This document shows, in pieces, positions 8,465 to 17,182 of a DNA stretch of 32,134 nucleotides. The DNA lies in assembly GCA_016789785.1 (NCBI GenBank), contig JAEUQE010000085.1, positions 1-32,134 on the forward strand. The letters run 5' to 3'. Position numbers and translations under genes: made by a program. The notes beneath the pieces are model-generated. The model was not told the origin of the DNA and made no database searches. It worked only from the letters and a program-made list of their open reading frames with translations. The stretch comes from Bryobacterales bacterium (GTDB taxonomy: Bacteria; Acidobacteriota; Terriglobia; Bryobacterales; Bryobacteraceae). Numbering within the stretch: the first letter of the stretch is position 1; the number at the start of each line of letters is the position of its first letter.

Positions 8465-9568
8465 TCACGCCGTCAACCGCTCCACCAAACTGCCAATCGC
8501 GGGCAACTGCTTGGGCACGAGCACGACGTCGGTGTATGCCGGACTGCGTCTCGCGACTTCGCTGACAAACGCCCGAACACGCTCTTCCGGGATGTGAAAC
8601 AGTTTGTGCGACGGCTTAATGTACATGTCGTTGTCGATGATGTCGAAGACGAGGAAATCTTCGGCGAGCCGGCGCAGCCATTCGGCGGGATCCGTCCGGG
8701 TGCCGATAGCTTCCGGCACAAACTCGCTGACGCATGTGACAAGACGGCTTGCCAGCGCGTAGCGCATGCCCCGGAAGACTTCGGGCTCGGCGCCTTGCGT
8801 ATCCAGTTTCACAATGAGGTGCGAGGTGATCGCGCGCTCCTCGATCATCTGGTCCACTCTCTTGCATCCAACCACGCGCGAGATGGACTCCGTCCGCAGA
8901 TCGCGATTCACGATGCGGTTATTCTCGGATTGCCCCAGTTCCGAATAGACGATTGCCGGGAGGTCGTGGTTGGAGATTGCTACCGGCTCAAAGATCACCC
9001 GGTCCTGCATGCGGTTCAACCGCAGATTGGCGGGAACCAACGTTCCGGCAGTGCCGGGGTCAAAGGCGTAAACGAGGTTTTTCTGCCGGCTTGCCATGAT
9101 CATTTGGGCGACGGCCATTGCGCTGGTGCCGTATTGGCAACCGATGTCGAAGTAAGTGAAGTCGAGTTGATTCACCCAGTAGTGGCTGAGGATGGTGCTG
9201 ATCAGCGGTTCATAGGCGTTGGCGTAGCGCTCCCCGGGAGAAATCGCGGGCTCTGCGAGATCGCGGTCCACCGGGCCACATGGCTGATTCTTGTACTCCG
9301 GCGCGAGCGAGCGGTAGCCCTCGTCGTCGATGTACATAAAGACGCGGAGCTGGCCGAAGTCGACCAGATCCACCTGCCTGCCGCTGAGCATGGCTGCACG
9401 AAGATCACGGAAGTCCTGCCGCAGGGAAGCGACTTCCGTGCGCATGTTTCCAAGCTCGGCGGCGAGTGATTGGACCGAGGCGGACAGCGCGGCGATCTGG
9501 TTGGACTCGGCGCCATCCAGCCGCCGTGCCAAGGAATGGAAAAGAGCAGAGAGGGATCGTTGTAGCAT
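8465..9568 (-). CDS. FkbM-family methyltransferase with N-terminal coiled coil
   Basis: The protein has 367 residues. Residues 1-65 form a heptad-like helix (LSALFHSLARRL and onward to LRQDFRDLRAAML), probably for oligomerisation. The methyltransferase core follows: SAM motif I at YFDIGCQYGTSA, an acidic end of the next strand (VYAFDPG), and the FkbM-type motif LIVKLDTQGAEPEVFRGM. Members O-methylate sugars, lipids or polyketides, often in surface-glycan pathways; no glycan gene is adjacent, so the substrate is unknown. Start ATG 9568 is the only reasonable one. No Shine-Dalgarno is evident. Confidence 0.85.
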   Translation of the reverse strand: MLQRSLSALFHSLARRLDGAESNQIAALSASVQSLAAELGNMRTEVASLRQDFRDLRAAMLSGRQVDLVDFGQLRVFMYIDDEGYRSLAPEYKNQPCGPVDRDLAEPAISPGERYANAYEPLISTILSHYWVNQLDFTYFDIGCQYGTSAMAVAQMIMASRQKNLVYAFDPGTAGTLVPANLRLNRMQDRVIFEPVAISNHDLPAIVYSELGQSENNRIVNRDLRTESISRVVGCKRVDQMIEERAITSHLIVKLDTQGAEPEVFRGMRYALASRLVTCVSEFVPEAIGTRTDPAEWLRRLAEDFLVFDIIDNDMYIKPSHKLFHIPEERVRAFVSEVARRSPAYTDVVLVPKQLPAIGSLVERLTA

Positions 9569-9754
9569 CGAGTTTCCGGTATTCGCCGGCCTGCCTGAGG
9601 TGGCGAGCAGCGGCGAGCGCGGGCGGAAGGCCTACACGCGCACCGCTTTGCTTGACGGTACCATAGCCCGTGCGGAAACGTGGAGCTTGGGAAATGTTTT
9701 GGGTTGCGTGCCGCCCTTGCGATTGTCGCGCAATGTCTGGAGAATAGGCTCAGG

Positions 9755-12186
9755 ATGCATCCCTGGTTCTGGATCGAGACTGCTGTTCAAGATGTGCGTT
9801 ACGGCGCGCGTCAACTGTTTCGCAACAAGGGTTTCACCACAACTGCTGTCCTTTCGCTGGCGTTGGGCGTGATGGCGGCCACGGCGATGTACAGCGTGAT
9901 CTACGGTGTGGTGCTCGAACCGTTCCCTTACAAAGACGTCGACAATCTGGTGAACATCGTTGTGCGGGATCAGGCGCGGCAGAATTCCCGCTTCGGTTAC
10001 ATTGTCGACGAATACGCCGAACTCGCCGGCCGTGCCACATCTTCGAGGGAGTGGCGGCATCCACTATCTCCGACGTTCTCTGGATCCGCAATGGCGAACC
10101 GCTCCGGTTGCGCGGCAACCATATTTCGCACAATGGTTTCGATGTGATGGGTGTGCCGGCGCTTCATGGGCGTACCGTCACGACGCAGGAAGAAGAGCCG
10201 GAGACGAAGGCTGTGCTGGGCTATGGTTTCTTCAACCGTCAATTCGGTGGCGACGTCTCCGTGCTGGGCCGTACGCTTGTGCTGAACGGCAGACCGCGCA
10301 CCATCGTCGGTGTCATGCCGCCGCGCTTCATGTTTCGAGGCGCCGACGTTTACCTGCCCATTCACTACCGCGGGGGTGAAGCACCGGAGGGTGTCACTGG
10401 CGTTTCCGTCACGGCGCGGCGCAAGGCTGGAGTGACTTCCGCGCGGGCCCAGACCGATCTGGATCCGGTTATCCGCGACCTTGCCCAACGCTATCCGGCG
10501 CGCTATCCGCAGAAGTGGACGATCGAACTGCTGACGTTTAAGGAGACGTTCCCCAGCAGCATTCGCAAGACGTTGTGGATCATGTTCGCGGCGGTGGGTC
10601 TGCTGCTGCTGATCGCCTGCGCCAACGTTTCGAATCTCCTGTTGGCGCGTGCTCTAACCCGGCAACGCGAGATGGCGGTGCGGCCGGCGCTTGGCGCCTC
10701 ACGCGCTCGCATCGTGCGGCAGCTTCTTACGGAGAGTCTGCTGCTGGCGATGATCGGCGGTGCGATCGGCGTGCCGGGTTCGTGGCTCGGACTGAAAGCG
10801 ATCATGTCGATTGTTCCCGCGGATGTCATCCCAGCCGAATCAGAAGTTGTGTTGAACCTGCCGGTGCTGATGTTCAGCTTCGGGATTTGTCTCGCCGCGA
10901 CGTTGATCTTCGGATTCGCGCCGGCATTGCATTCGACGCGTGGAGATCTTGCGGGCGCGCTGAAGGAGTCCGCGAGGGGTTCGGGCGGATCACGGAGCAT
11001 GGGCTGGTTGCGGGGCTCCCTGGTGGTTGTGGAATTGAGCCTTGCGGTGATTCTGCTGGCCGGCGCTGGGCTGAAACTGCACACGATGGCAATGGTCCAC
11101 GATGCGCCGCTCGGCGCCGCCATCGAGAACCGGCTGACGATGCGGTTTCCGCTCAACTCGCAGCGCTATCCCACGGCTGAGAGCCGATCCGCATTCATCA
11201 GTCAGCTTGCTGAGAACTTGAAGGGTGTGCCGGGTGTGAAAGCGGTGGGCGTGAATGCGGGGCTGCATCCGTTCGGGAGTTGGGGGCTTCCCGTGGAGAT
11301 CCGTGGCGCGGCGGGGCAACAAGCCGCGGTAGTGAGCCTTCATCAAGTGAATGCGGAGTACTGGCTGGCGACGGGCATTGCTCTGCGTCAGGGCCGGTTG
11401 TTCAGCGGCGATGAGGTGGCGGGCCGGCGGCGTTTGGCGGTTGTGAATGAGGCTTTCGCGAAGCGGTACTTTGCGGGCATGTCACCGCTTGGAAAGATCG
11501 TGAGCGTTCCACGCATGAAAGGCGCGCCGTTTGTGGTGGCGGATCCTCAGTTTGAGATTGTGGGTGTGGTTGCGGACGCGATTCACGAGTTTCACAATCG
11601 CGAGGCTCGCACGGAAATGTACATTCCGTACTCGCTCACGGGACTGGCGGAGATGCTGATTGTCCATACCGAAGGCGAGCCGATGCGCTTCGCTCCGGCT
11701 GTGCGCGCGGAGGTGTACCGCCTCGACGGATCGCAGTTTGTGGACGAGACGTATTCACTGGCGGCGTTGATGGAGCGTTGGGTCTACAGCAGCGTACGAT
11801 TCGATGTCTGGTTGATCGGCGTGTTCGCGGCGTTGGGCTTGGTGCTTGCGGTGATCGGCGTCTACGGACTCCTGCAGCAGACCGTTGCCGCCGAACGCCG
11901 GGAGTACGGTGTGCGGATGGCCATTGGTGCGAACACCGGCGACATTGTGCGGCTGGTGATGTGGCGGGGTGCGAAGCTGATGGGCACGGGATTGACGATT
12001 GGAATCACGGTGACGCTTGGGCTGCTGTGGTACTTCGGCGTTCACCTGGGTGTGAGTGATCCGCTGGAACCGGTGTCACTTGGTGGATCGTGCGCAGTCT
12101 TGCTTGTGGCCGGATTCGCGGCGTGTATGCTACCGGCGCTGCGCGCGGGGCGGACGAATCCGGTGGATGTGCTGCGGCTCGATTGA
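9755..12186 (+). CDS. ADOP-family ABC-type permease (MacB/FtsX-like), one frameshift
   Basis: The frame from ATG 9755 (MHPWFWIETAVQDVRYGARQ) gives the typical ADOP start, with the first membrane helix in VLSLALGVMAATAMYSVI. Near 10040 the frame changes by one base, and the rest, from FEGVAASTISDVLWIRN, runs without a stop to TGA 12186 (VDVLRLD). One deleted base between GCCAC and ATCTTCGAG restores about 810 residues, the family's normal size: MacB-like periplasmic domain, an FtsX module with LLLIACANVSNLLLARA and the REMAVRPALGASRARIVRQ motif, a second periplasmic domain, and a second FtsX module (REYGVRMAIGANTGDIVR). ADOP proteins are orphan permeases expanded in Acidobacteria with unclear cargo. 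If the frameshift is real, only the part after about 10051 could be made. Confidence 0.85.
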
Positions 12187-12234
12187 GGGTAACGCGGGCG
12201 TAGAACTGCAGCCGGGAAGGTGTTCCACTGGGCT

Positions 12235-12412
12235 CAGCAACTGCGAGTTGCGGGGAACGGTGAAACCGGCCCGTTTCGGCTACGGCCTGGACGAGTATGC
12301 GGAGCTTGCGACACGCGTCACAGGGTTTGCGGGCGGGGCGGCATCCACCGTCTCCGATGTTCCGTGGATGCGTAGCGGCGCCGCGCCGCGAAGTGCCGCA
12401 GATTACCGGAAG
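12235..12412 (+). pseudogene. Fragment of a second ADOP permease gene
   Basis: The frame covering 12262-12400 reads ARFGYGLDEYAELATRVTGF and then GGAASTVSDVPWMRSG, which lines up with residues about 85-120 of the ADOP gene just upstream (SRFGYIVDEYAELAGRAT and the FEGVAASTISDVLWIRNG stretch). Nothing else of an ADOP gene is visible around it. The protein match is clearer than the DNA match, so it is a diverged paralogue and not a recent tandem copy. Confidence 0.6.
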
Positions 12413-12575
12413 TCGCGCACCAGCATCCCCCTGTCTGCCGTCCTGGCTGGGTCGGGCCGCCGCTTGCATACCTTAAAGCCAGGTGCTCCGGCCCGCCTCC
12501 CGCCACTGGCACCGTGTTCCCGGCCCTCCTACCATCCTCAATTAAATCAATTGGTTATGAGTCAAGATCCCATCA

Positions 12576-12776
12576 TTACCGCAGAGACTCCGCAATGCGG
12601 ATTTCCTGCTTCAACAGTTCGTTAACCAGGTCGTCCAGGTCGATATTCTTGGCTTGGGCCTTGGCAGCGAGATAGTCTTGCACTTCCGGCTCGAGATAGA
12701 TGGGCAGCCGCAAGACGGCTCCGGGGCGGAGGAACTTCCCCCGCTCGGCGTTCTTGAAATCGTATTCGGGCTTCAT
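12576..12776 (-). CDS. brnA: BrnA-like antitoxin (ribbon-helix-helix type)
   Basis: About 66 residues from ATG 12776: MKPEYDFKNAERGKFLRPG, then LPIYLEPEVQDYLAAKAQAK and a DLVNELLKQEI helix. The acidic/basic N-terminal tail plus a short strand and two helices is the layout of antitoxins paired with BrnT-type RNase toxins. The start overlaps the stop of the upstream toxin frame in an ATGA, the usual toxin-first arrangement of brnTA. An alternative ATG two codons upstream (12782) is possible. In such systems the antitoxin binds the toxin and represses its own promoter. Here the toxin gene is broken, so this is an orphan antitoxin, perhaps kept as protection against related toxins. Confidence 0.7.
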   Translation of the reverse strand: MKPEYDFKNAERGKFLRPGAVLRLPIYLEPEVQDYLAAKAQAKNIDLDDLVNELLKQEIRIAESLR

Positions 12777-13060
12777 TGGCATGTCTCTTCGTACTGTGCG
12801 ATTTCCGTTTTGGTTGGGTGCCGCGCCGAAATGATGCGCACCGATGCCTGGTTCGGCTTGACCTCTTGGAACGTATGAACCACTAAGATGTAGCGTCCCT
12901 CCTCGTCCTTTCCAATGGTCACCCAGCGGTGTTCGTCGCCGCTGTGATCGCGGTCGAAGAGCGTTGCCGCGAGCGGCCGCCAACTTGAAGTCTACCGCGG
13001 GCTTGGTCAGGTTGGCTAAGCCTTGGAGCGGTCCCATTCGAATTCGTAGACGAAGGACAT
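12773..13060 (-). pseudogene. brnT: brnT toxin gene, frameshifted
   Basis: From ATG 13060 the frame reads MSFVYEFEWDRSKA and then hits three stops within about ten codons. The neighbouring frame supplies the missing part, ANLTKPAVDFKLAAA. The first frame then resumes with LFDRDHSGDEHRWVTIGKDE, continues through RYILVVHTF and ends at TGA 12773 (EIAQYEETCQ). These are the successive motifs of BrnT (FEWDxxKAxxNLxKH, VDFEEAA, DxxHSxxExRxxxxG, RxLxVVxT, RxISAR), a small RelE-fold ribonuclease. At least two indels, near 13015 and 12960, break it, and the segment between VDF and the DxDHS motif is also shortened. The damage looks accumulated and not like a single read error. Confidence 0.7.
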
Positions 13061-13234
13061 CGGCGATCACTTCACCAGCCGCCCGCCCCGGATGGCCGCC
13101 AAGCGGCATCGAATCGGAGAGGGCGGGCATTTCTCCTGACGCGCCTTCAAAACAAGCCTTCCCAGAAACGCATGGGCGGGCAGCCGGATTGCTGGAGGCG
13201 AGCCGCTGGCGAATAATGAAGGCTGAAGTTCTTC

Positions 13235-13459
13235 ATGTCTGTCGAACAAGCAATCCTCGAAGCCGTACGAGCGCTGCCTGCTGAGAAACAACAGGAACTG
13301 CTGAACCACGCCGCGAGGCTCCGGGACGAAGCAGGAAAGAAGAGCCCCTTCAAGAGCGTCAAGGGTCTGTGGAAAGACCTGGGAGCTTCACTGTCTCCAA
13401 AAGAGATCGAACAAAACCAGCGCGAGATGTGGCGGGACTTCCCCAGGGAAGACATCTGA
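13235..13459 (+). CDS. VapB-like antitoxin (DUF2281-type)
   Basis: The protein has 74 residues, with MSVEQAILEAVRALPAEKQQ then ELLNHAARLRDEA and a C-terminal LSPKEIEQNQREMWRDFP. The ALPxEKQQELLxxAxxL pattern belongs to short antitoxins that precede PIN-domain toxins. Its stop TGA (13457-13459) overlaps the ATG of the PIN frame by one base, the normal translational coupling of such pairs. It should bind and inhibit the PIN RNase and repress the operon; the partner here is truncated. Confidence 0.7.
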   Translation: MSVEQAILEAVRALPAEKQQELLNHAARLRDEAGKKSPFKSVKGLWKDLGASLSPKEIEQNQREMWRDFPREDI

Positions 13460-13734
13460 TGCCGGCGGTTGTGCTGGACACGCACACGATTGTCTGGTAT
13501 CTGTCTGTTGATTCCCGGCTGTCGGCAAGTGCGGCGGCTGCCCTCGACTCCGCCACCACCGCAGGAGAGTTCTCAGTTCCTCATGCGAGCGAGCGGCGCC
13601 CGTCGCCCAAGGGCACCGCTTCGACGGCATCGCGCGAGAGGGAACCGGAAAAGGCCCGAGGCTCGATCGACCGGCAGGTAAGCCTGCTGAGTGATATGAT
13701 GCCGCAATGCCATTGCTTCGCCTTCTCGCGCTGA
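13459..13734 (+). pseudogene. vapC-like PIN toxin, C-terminal two thirds lost
   Basis: The first 40 codons are a standard PIN-domain opening: MPAVVLDTHTIVWYLSVDS with catalytic Asp7, then a helix SASAAAALDSAT. After GEF, where the next strand and the conserved Glu of PIN RNases should follow, the frame becomes Arg/Ser/Pro-rich (VPHASERRPSPKG) and runs into the start of the TonB gene. Family members have about 125-135 residues with three or four acidic residues; only the first is left. The breakpoint is near 13577. The toxin cannot be active. Confidence 0.7.
13695..13700 (+). promoter_or_regulatory. Probable -10 element of the TonB receptor gene
   Basis: TATGAT, a close match to TATAAT, ends exactly six bases before ATG 13707, and no Shine-Dalgarno is present. 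This geometry points to a leaderless transcript. It lies within the tail of the dead vapC frame. No -35 is convincing. Confidence 0.45.
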
Positions 13735-16700
13735 TGCTGCCGGCCGCGTTCTTTGCGTACGGCCAGTCCATTACGGGTTCACTCTCGGGCACGGTCTCCG
13801 ATCCGACCGATGCCGCCATCGTCAATGCGACGGTACGACTGATCAGTATCTCGACGGGTGCCGAGCGTACCTCGAATACGAATGAGGCTGGGCGTTTCTT
13901 CTTTGGCTCACTGCAGCCGGGCGCGTATACGCTGTCGATTGAAGCATCGGGCTTCAAGCGTCTGGAACGCACCGGCATCAATGTTTCCGCGGCGGAAACG
14001 CTGAGCCTGCCCGCCATCCAACTCGAGATCGGACAAGTGACGGACTCGGTACAGGTGCGTGAGCAATCGGCTGTGGTGCAGACCGCAACGGCGGAACGCT
14101 CGGGTACGCTGACGGGATCACAAGTGCAGAATCTGGCGATTCGCGGTCGCAATGTCACATCGCTAGTATCGCTGCTGCCGGGAGTGGTGGATCTGGATGA
14201 TCCGGAGAATCTCGCGGTGAACTGGAATTTCTATGTGCAGGGCAACCGCCGCAACACGAACAATCTGACCATTGACGGCGCGACGGTGAATGCGATTGGC
14301 AACAACTTCAATGCCGTGGTTTCGGTGTCGATGGATGCAGTGGCGGAAGTGAAGGTGCTGCTCTCGAACTATTCGGCCGAGTATGGGCGCATGTCGGGAG
14401 CAAACGTGTCGATTGTCACGAAGTCGGGCACCAAGGAGTTTCATGGTCTGGCGAGCTACTTCAAGCGCAACGAGGCGCTGAATGCCAACGACTTCTTCAA
14501 TAACTTCCTCGGGCGTCCACGCCCGCGCTATCGCTTCGATACGTGGAACTATCAATTGGGCGGGCCCATCTACATCCCGGGAAAGTTCAATACGAATCGC
14601 GACAAGCTGTTCTTCTTCTGGTCGCAGGAGTTCTGGCCGCTCTCGATTCCGACGGCGCTGGCGCAACGCACCACGCCCACCGAATTGGAACGGCGCGGGG
14701 ACTTCTCGCAGACGGTGGATGTGAACAACGCGCGGATTGTGATTCGCGATCCGTTCAACAACCGGACTCCGTTTGCGAATAACGTTGTGCCGGCGAGCCA
14801 GATCGATGCGAATGGGCGGGCGCTGCTGAACTTCCTGCCAGTGCCGAATTTCTTCGATCGCACGATTTCGCGAGGCAACTACAACTACGTGTTTCAGGAC
14901 GTGGTGGATCAACCGAAGCGCACCGATACTTTGAAGATCGACTACAACATGAACTCGGCGAATCTGTTCACGTTCTCCACGTCGGCGCGCAATGACATCA
15001 ACGATGGCAAGGTCGGCATACCGGCGGGAACGGGGAACTACGATGTGTTCCGGCAACGCTCAGAGAATCTTGGCCGCTTGTATCTGGGGCGCTATCAACG
15101 CATCTTTTCGCCGACGCTGATCAATGAGTTCAATGGCTCCTACTCGACGCGCCCGCTGAACAACTCGATTGCGGCGGAGGATCTGAAGTCGGTGCAGCGC
15201 GACACGATTGGATTTCGCCTCGGACAGTTGTATCCGAACAACAACCCGCTGGGGCTGATTCCGAACATGTCGTTCGGAGGCGTGCCGAATGCGATTGCAG
15301 TGAACATGGACGGGCGGACGCCGCTGACGACGACGCATGAGATCATTTCGATCTCGAACAATCTCACGAAGACGTTCACGAATCACACTTTGAAGGTCGG
15401 CTTCTACTATGACCGTTTGTGGGCGGAGAATCAGGCGACGTCGGGGGCCTTCAACGGGTCGTTCAACTTCAATCGCAATGTGAACAACCCGCTGGAATCC
15501 GAGTACGCGTTCTCGAATGCGATTCTCGGAGTGTTCAATCAATACGATGAGCCGACGGGGCGGCCGTTCCCGGTCAACTATGCATCGAACACGGAATGGT
15601 TCGTGCAGGACACGTGGCGAGTGAACCGGAGGCTGTCGCTCGACTATGGGGCGAGGTTCCACTATCTGCCGCAGTCGTGGATTGGGGGCGATGCGTTGTC
15701 GGGCTTTTCGGCATCGGCGTTCGACCGGGCGCAGGCGGTGCGCTTGATTGAGCCCGCACTGCAGGGCACCACGCGCGTAGGGCGCAATCCGAACACGGGG
15801 CAGATTGTGCCGGCGACGCTGATTGGAGCGATCGCGACGGGGCGCGGGAACACGGCGAACGGCATGATTCAGGCGTTGAAGAACGGTGTGCCGCGTTCGC
15901 TGATGAAGGATCCGGGCGTGCTGTTTGGGCCGCGGTTGGGGTTCGCCTGGGATGTGCAGGGCAACGGTAAGACGTCGATCCGAGGTGGGTTCGGCATGTT
16001 CTATAACCGCATGTCGCACGGCGTGGTGTTGACTGACTTCAGCGTGCAACCGCCGCTTGTGGACCGTCCGACGGTATTCTTCGGAACGATGAATGGATTG
16101 CAGAGTTCGACGGGCGTGTTGTTTCCAGCGAACGTGCTGGGGTTGGATGGGAATCCGCCGATTCCGCGAGTGATGAACTACTCGTTGACGGTGCAGCGGG
16201 ACGTCGGGCGGGGGACAATCGCGGATGTAGGCTATGTGGGTTCATTGGGACGCAATCTGCTGTGGTCGCGCAATCTGAATGCGATTCCATTTGGGACGAA
16301 CTTCGCCGCGAGTGCGAATGACGCGACGACGAACCGTCCGTTGCCTCCGAACTTCCTGCGGGATTTTCCTGGCTGGGGCGATATCAACTTGCGGGAGCCG
16401 GGAGGGTCGTCGAACTACCATTCCTTGCAGGCGTCGTTGAACCGGCGTTTTGCAAGCAAGCTGCAATATGGCGTGAGCTATACATGGTCGAAGTCACACG
16501 ATTACAACTCTGATGATGGCAACACGGTGTCGCGGCTGGTGCCGGTGCGGGTGTGGAACTACGGTTTGTCGAACTTCGATTTGACACATGTGTTGAAGGT
16601 GAACTGGCTGTATGATCTGCCGGGGGTGAAGAGCGGACATCGCGCGGTGAAGGTGGTGTTGAATGACTGGCAGTTCTCGGGCATCTATACGGCCTCGTCG

Positions 16701-17138
16701 GGGCAGCCGCTGGGACTGGGCTTCAGCACGGTGAATCCGGTGGACATTACGGGATCGCCGACCGATGGTGCGCGCGTGGTGCTGACGGGCGATCCGGTGC
16801 TGCCGCGAGGGGAACGCAATTTCTTCCGCTGGTTCAACACGGGCGTGACGGCGCTGCCCGCGGCCGGCACGATTGGCAATGCGGCTCGGACCAATATCCG
16901 CGGGCCGGGCATCAACAATTTCGATCTGGTGGCGTATAAGAATTTCAGCTTCTTTGAGCGGGTCCGCACGCAGTTCCGGGCGGAGTTCTACAACGCGTTC
17001 AACCACACTCAGTATTCGGCGGTGGATACGACTTCGCGGTTTGATGGACAAGGGCGTCAGGTGAACACGCAGCTTGGTCAGATCACGGCGACGCGGCCGG
17101 GGCGGCGGATTCAGTTGGCGTTGCGGGTGACGTTTTGA
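13707..17138 (+). CDS. Oar-like TonB-dependent receptor with carboxypeptidase-regulatory domain
   Basis: The protein has 1143 residues. A signal peptide (LLALMLPAAFFAYGQS) is followed by a carboxypeptidase regulatory-like Ig-fold domain, about residues 23-110 (GSLSGTVSDPTDAAIVNA and the GAYTLSIEASGFKRLE segment), then a plug domain from about 130 (VQNLAIRGRNVTSL, NRRNTNNLTIDGA, SIVTKSGTKEFHG) and a long barrel ending RRIQLALRVTF with the terminal Phe expected for outer-membrane insertion. Acidobacteria carry dozens of these proteins; they are thought to import oligosaccharides or other large ligands with TonB energy. The PQQ-type secreted protein begins 44 bases downstream and may be co-transcribed. 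Length and architecture are typical, with no frameshift. Confidence 0.93.
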   Translation: MPLLRLLALMLPAAFFAYGQSITGSLSGTVSDPTDAAIVNATVRLISISTGAERTSNTNEAGRFFFGSLQPGAYTLSIEASGFKRLERTGINVSAAETLSLPAIQLEIGQVTDSVQVREQSAVVQTATAERSGTLTGSQVQNLAIRGRNVTSLVSLLPGVVDLDDPENLAVNWNFYVQGNRRNTNNLTIDGATVNAIGNNFNAVVSVSMDAVAEVKVLLSNYSAEYGRMSGANVSIVTKSGTKEFHGLASYFKRNEALNANDFFNNFLGRPRPRYRFDTWNYQLGGPIYIPGKFNTNRDKLFFFWSQEFWPLSIPTALAQRTTPTELERRGDFSQTVDVNNARIVIRDPFNNRTPFANNVVPASQIDANGRALLNFLPVPNFFDRTISRGNYNYVFQDVVDQPKRTDTLKIDYNMNSANLFTFSTSARNDINDGKVGIPAGTGNYDVFRQRSENLGRLYLGRYQRIFSPTLINEFNGSYSTRPLNNSIAAEDLKSVQRDTIGFRLGQLYPNNNPLGLIPNMSFGGVPNAIAVNMDGRTPLTTTHEIISISNNLTKTFTNHTLKVGFYYDRLWAENQATSGAFNGSFNFNRNVNNPLESEYAFSNAILGVFNQYDEPTGRPFPVNYASNTEWFVQDTWRVNRRLSLDYGARFHYLPQSWIGGDALSGFSASAFDRAQAVRLIEPALQGTTRVGRNPNTGQIVPATLIGAIATGRGNTANGMIQALKNGVPRSLMKDPGVLFGPRLGFAWDVQGNGKTSIRGGFGMFYNRMSHGVVLTDFSVQPPLVDRPTVFFGTMNGLQSSTGVLFPANVLGLDGNPPIPRVMNYSLTVQRDVGRGTIADVGYVGSLGRNLLWSRNLNAIPFGTNFAASANDATTNRPLPPNFLRDFPGWGDINLREPGGSSNYHSLQASLNRRFASKLQYGVSYTWSKSHDYNSDDGNTVSRLVPVRVWNYGLSNFDLTHVLKVNWLYDLPGVKSGHRAVKVVLNDWQFSGIYTASSGQPLGLGFSTVNPVDITGSPTDGARVVLTGDPVLPRGERNFFRWFNTGVTALPAAGTIGNAARTNIRGPGINNFDLVAYKNFSFFERVRTQFRAEFYNAFNHTQYSAVDTTSRFDGQGRQVNTQLGQITATRPGRRIQLALRVTF

Positions 17139-17182
17139 GCGCTATCCGCGCGGCGCGCGCCTCCGGCGAAGGAGCATGCGTC

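Noticed and set aside
14163..16049. Long minus-strand open frames opposite the TonB receptor gene
   Set aside because: They are His/Arg-rich mirror frames of a GC-rich coding sequence. The plus strand encodes a full receptor with signal peptide, plug and terminal Phe.
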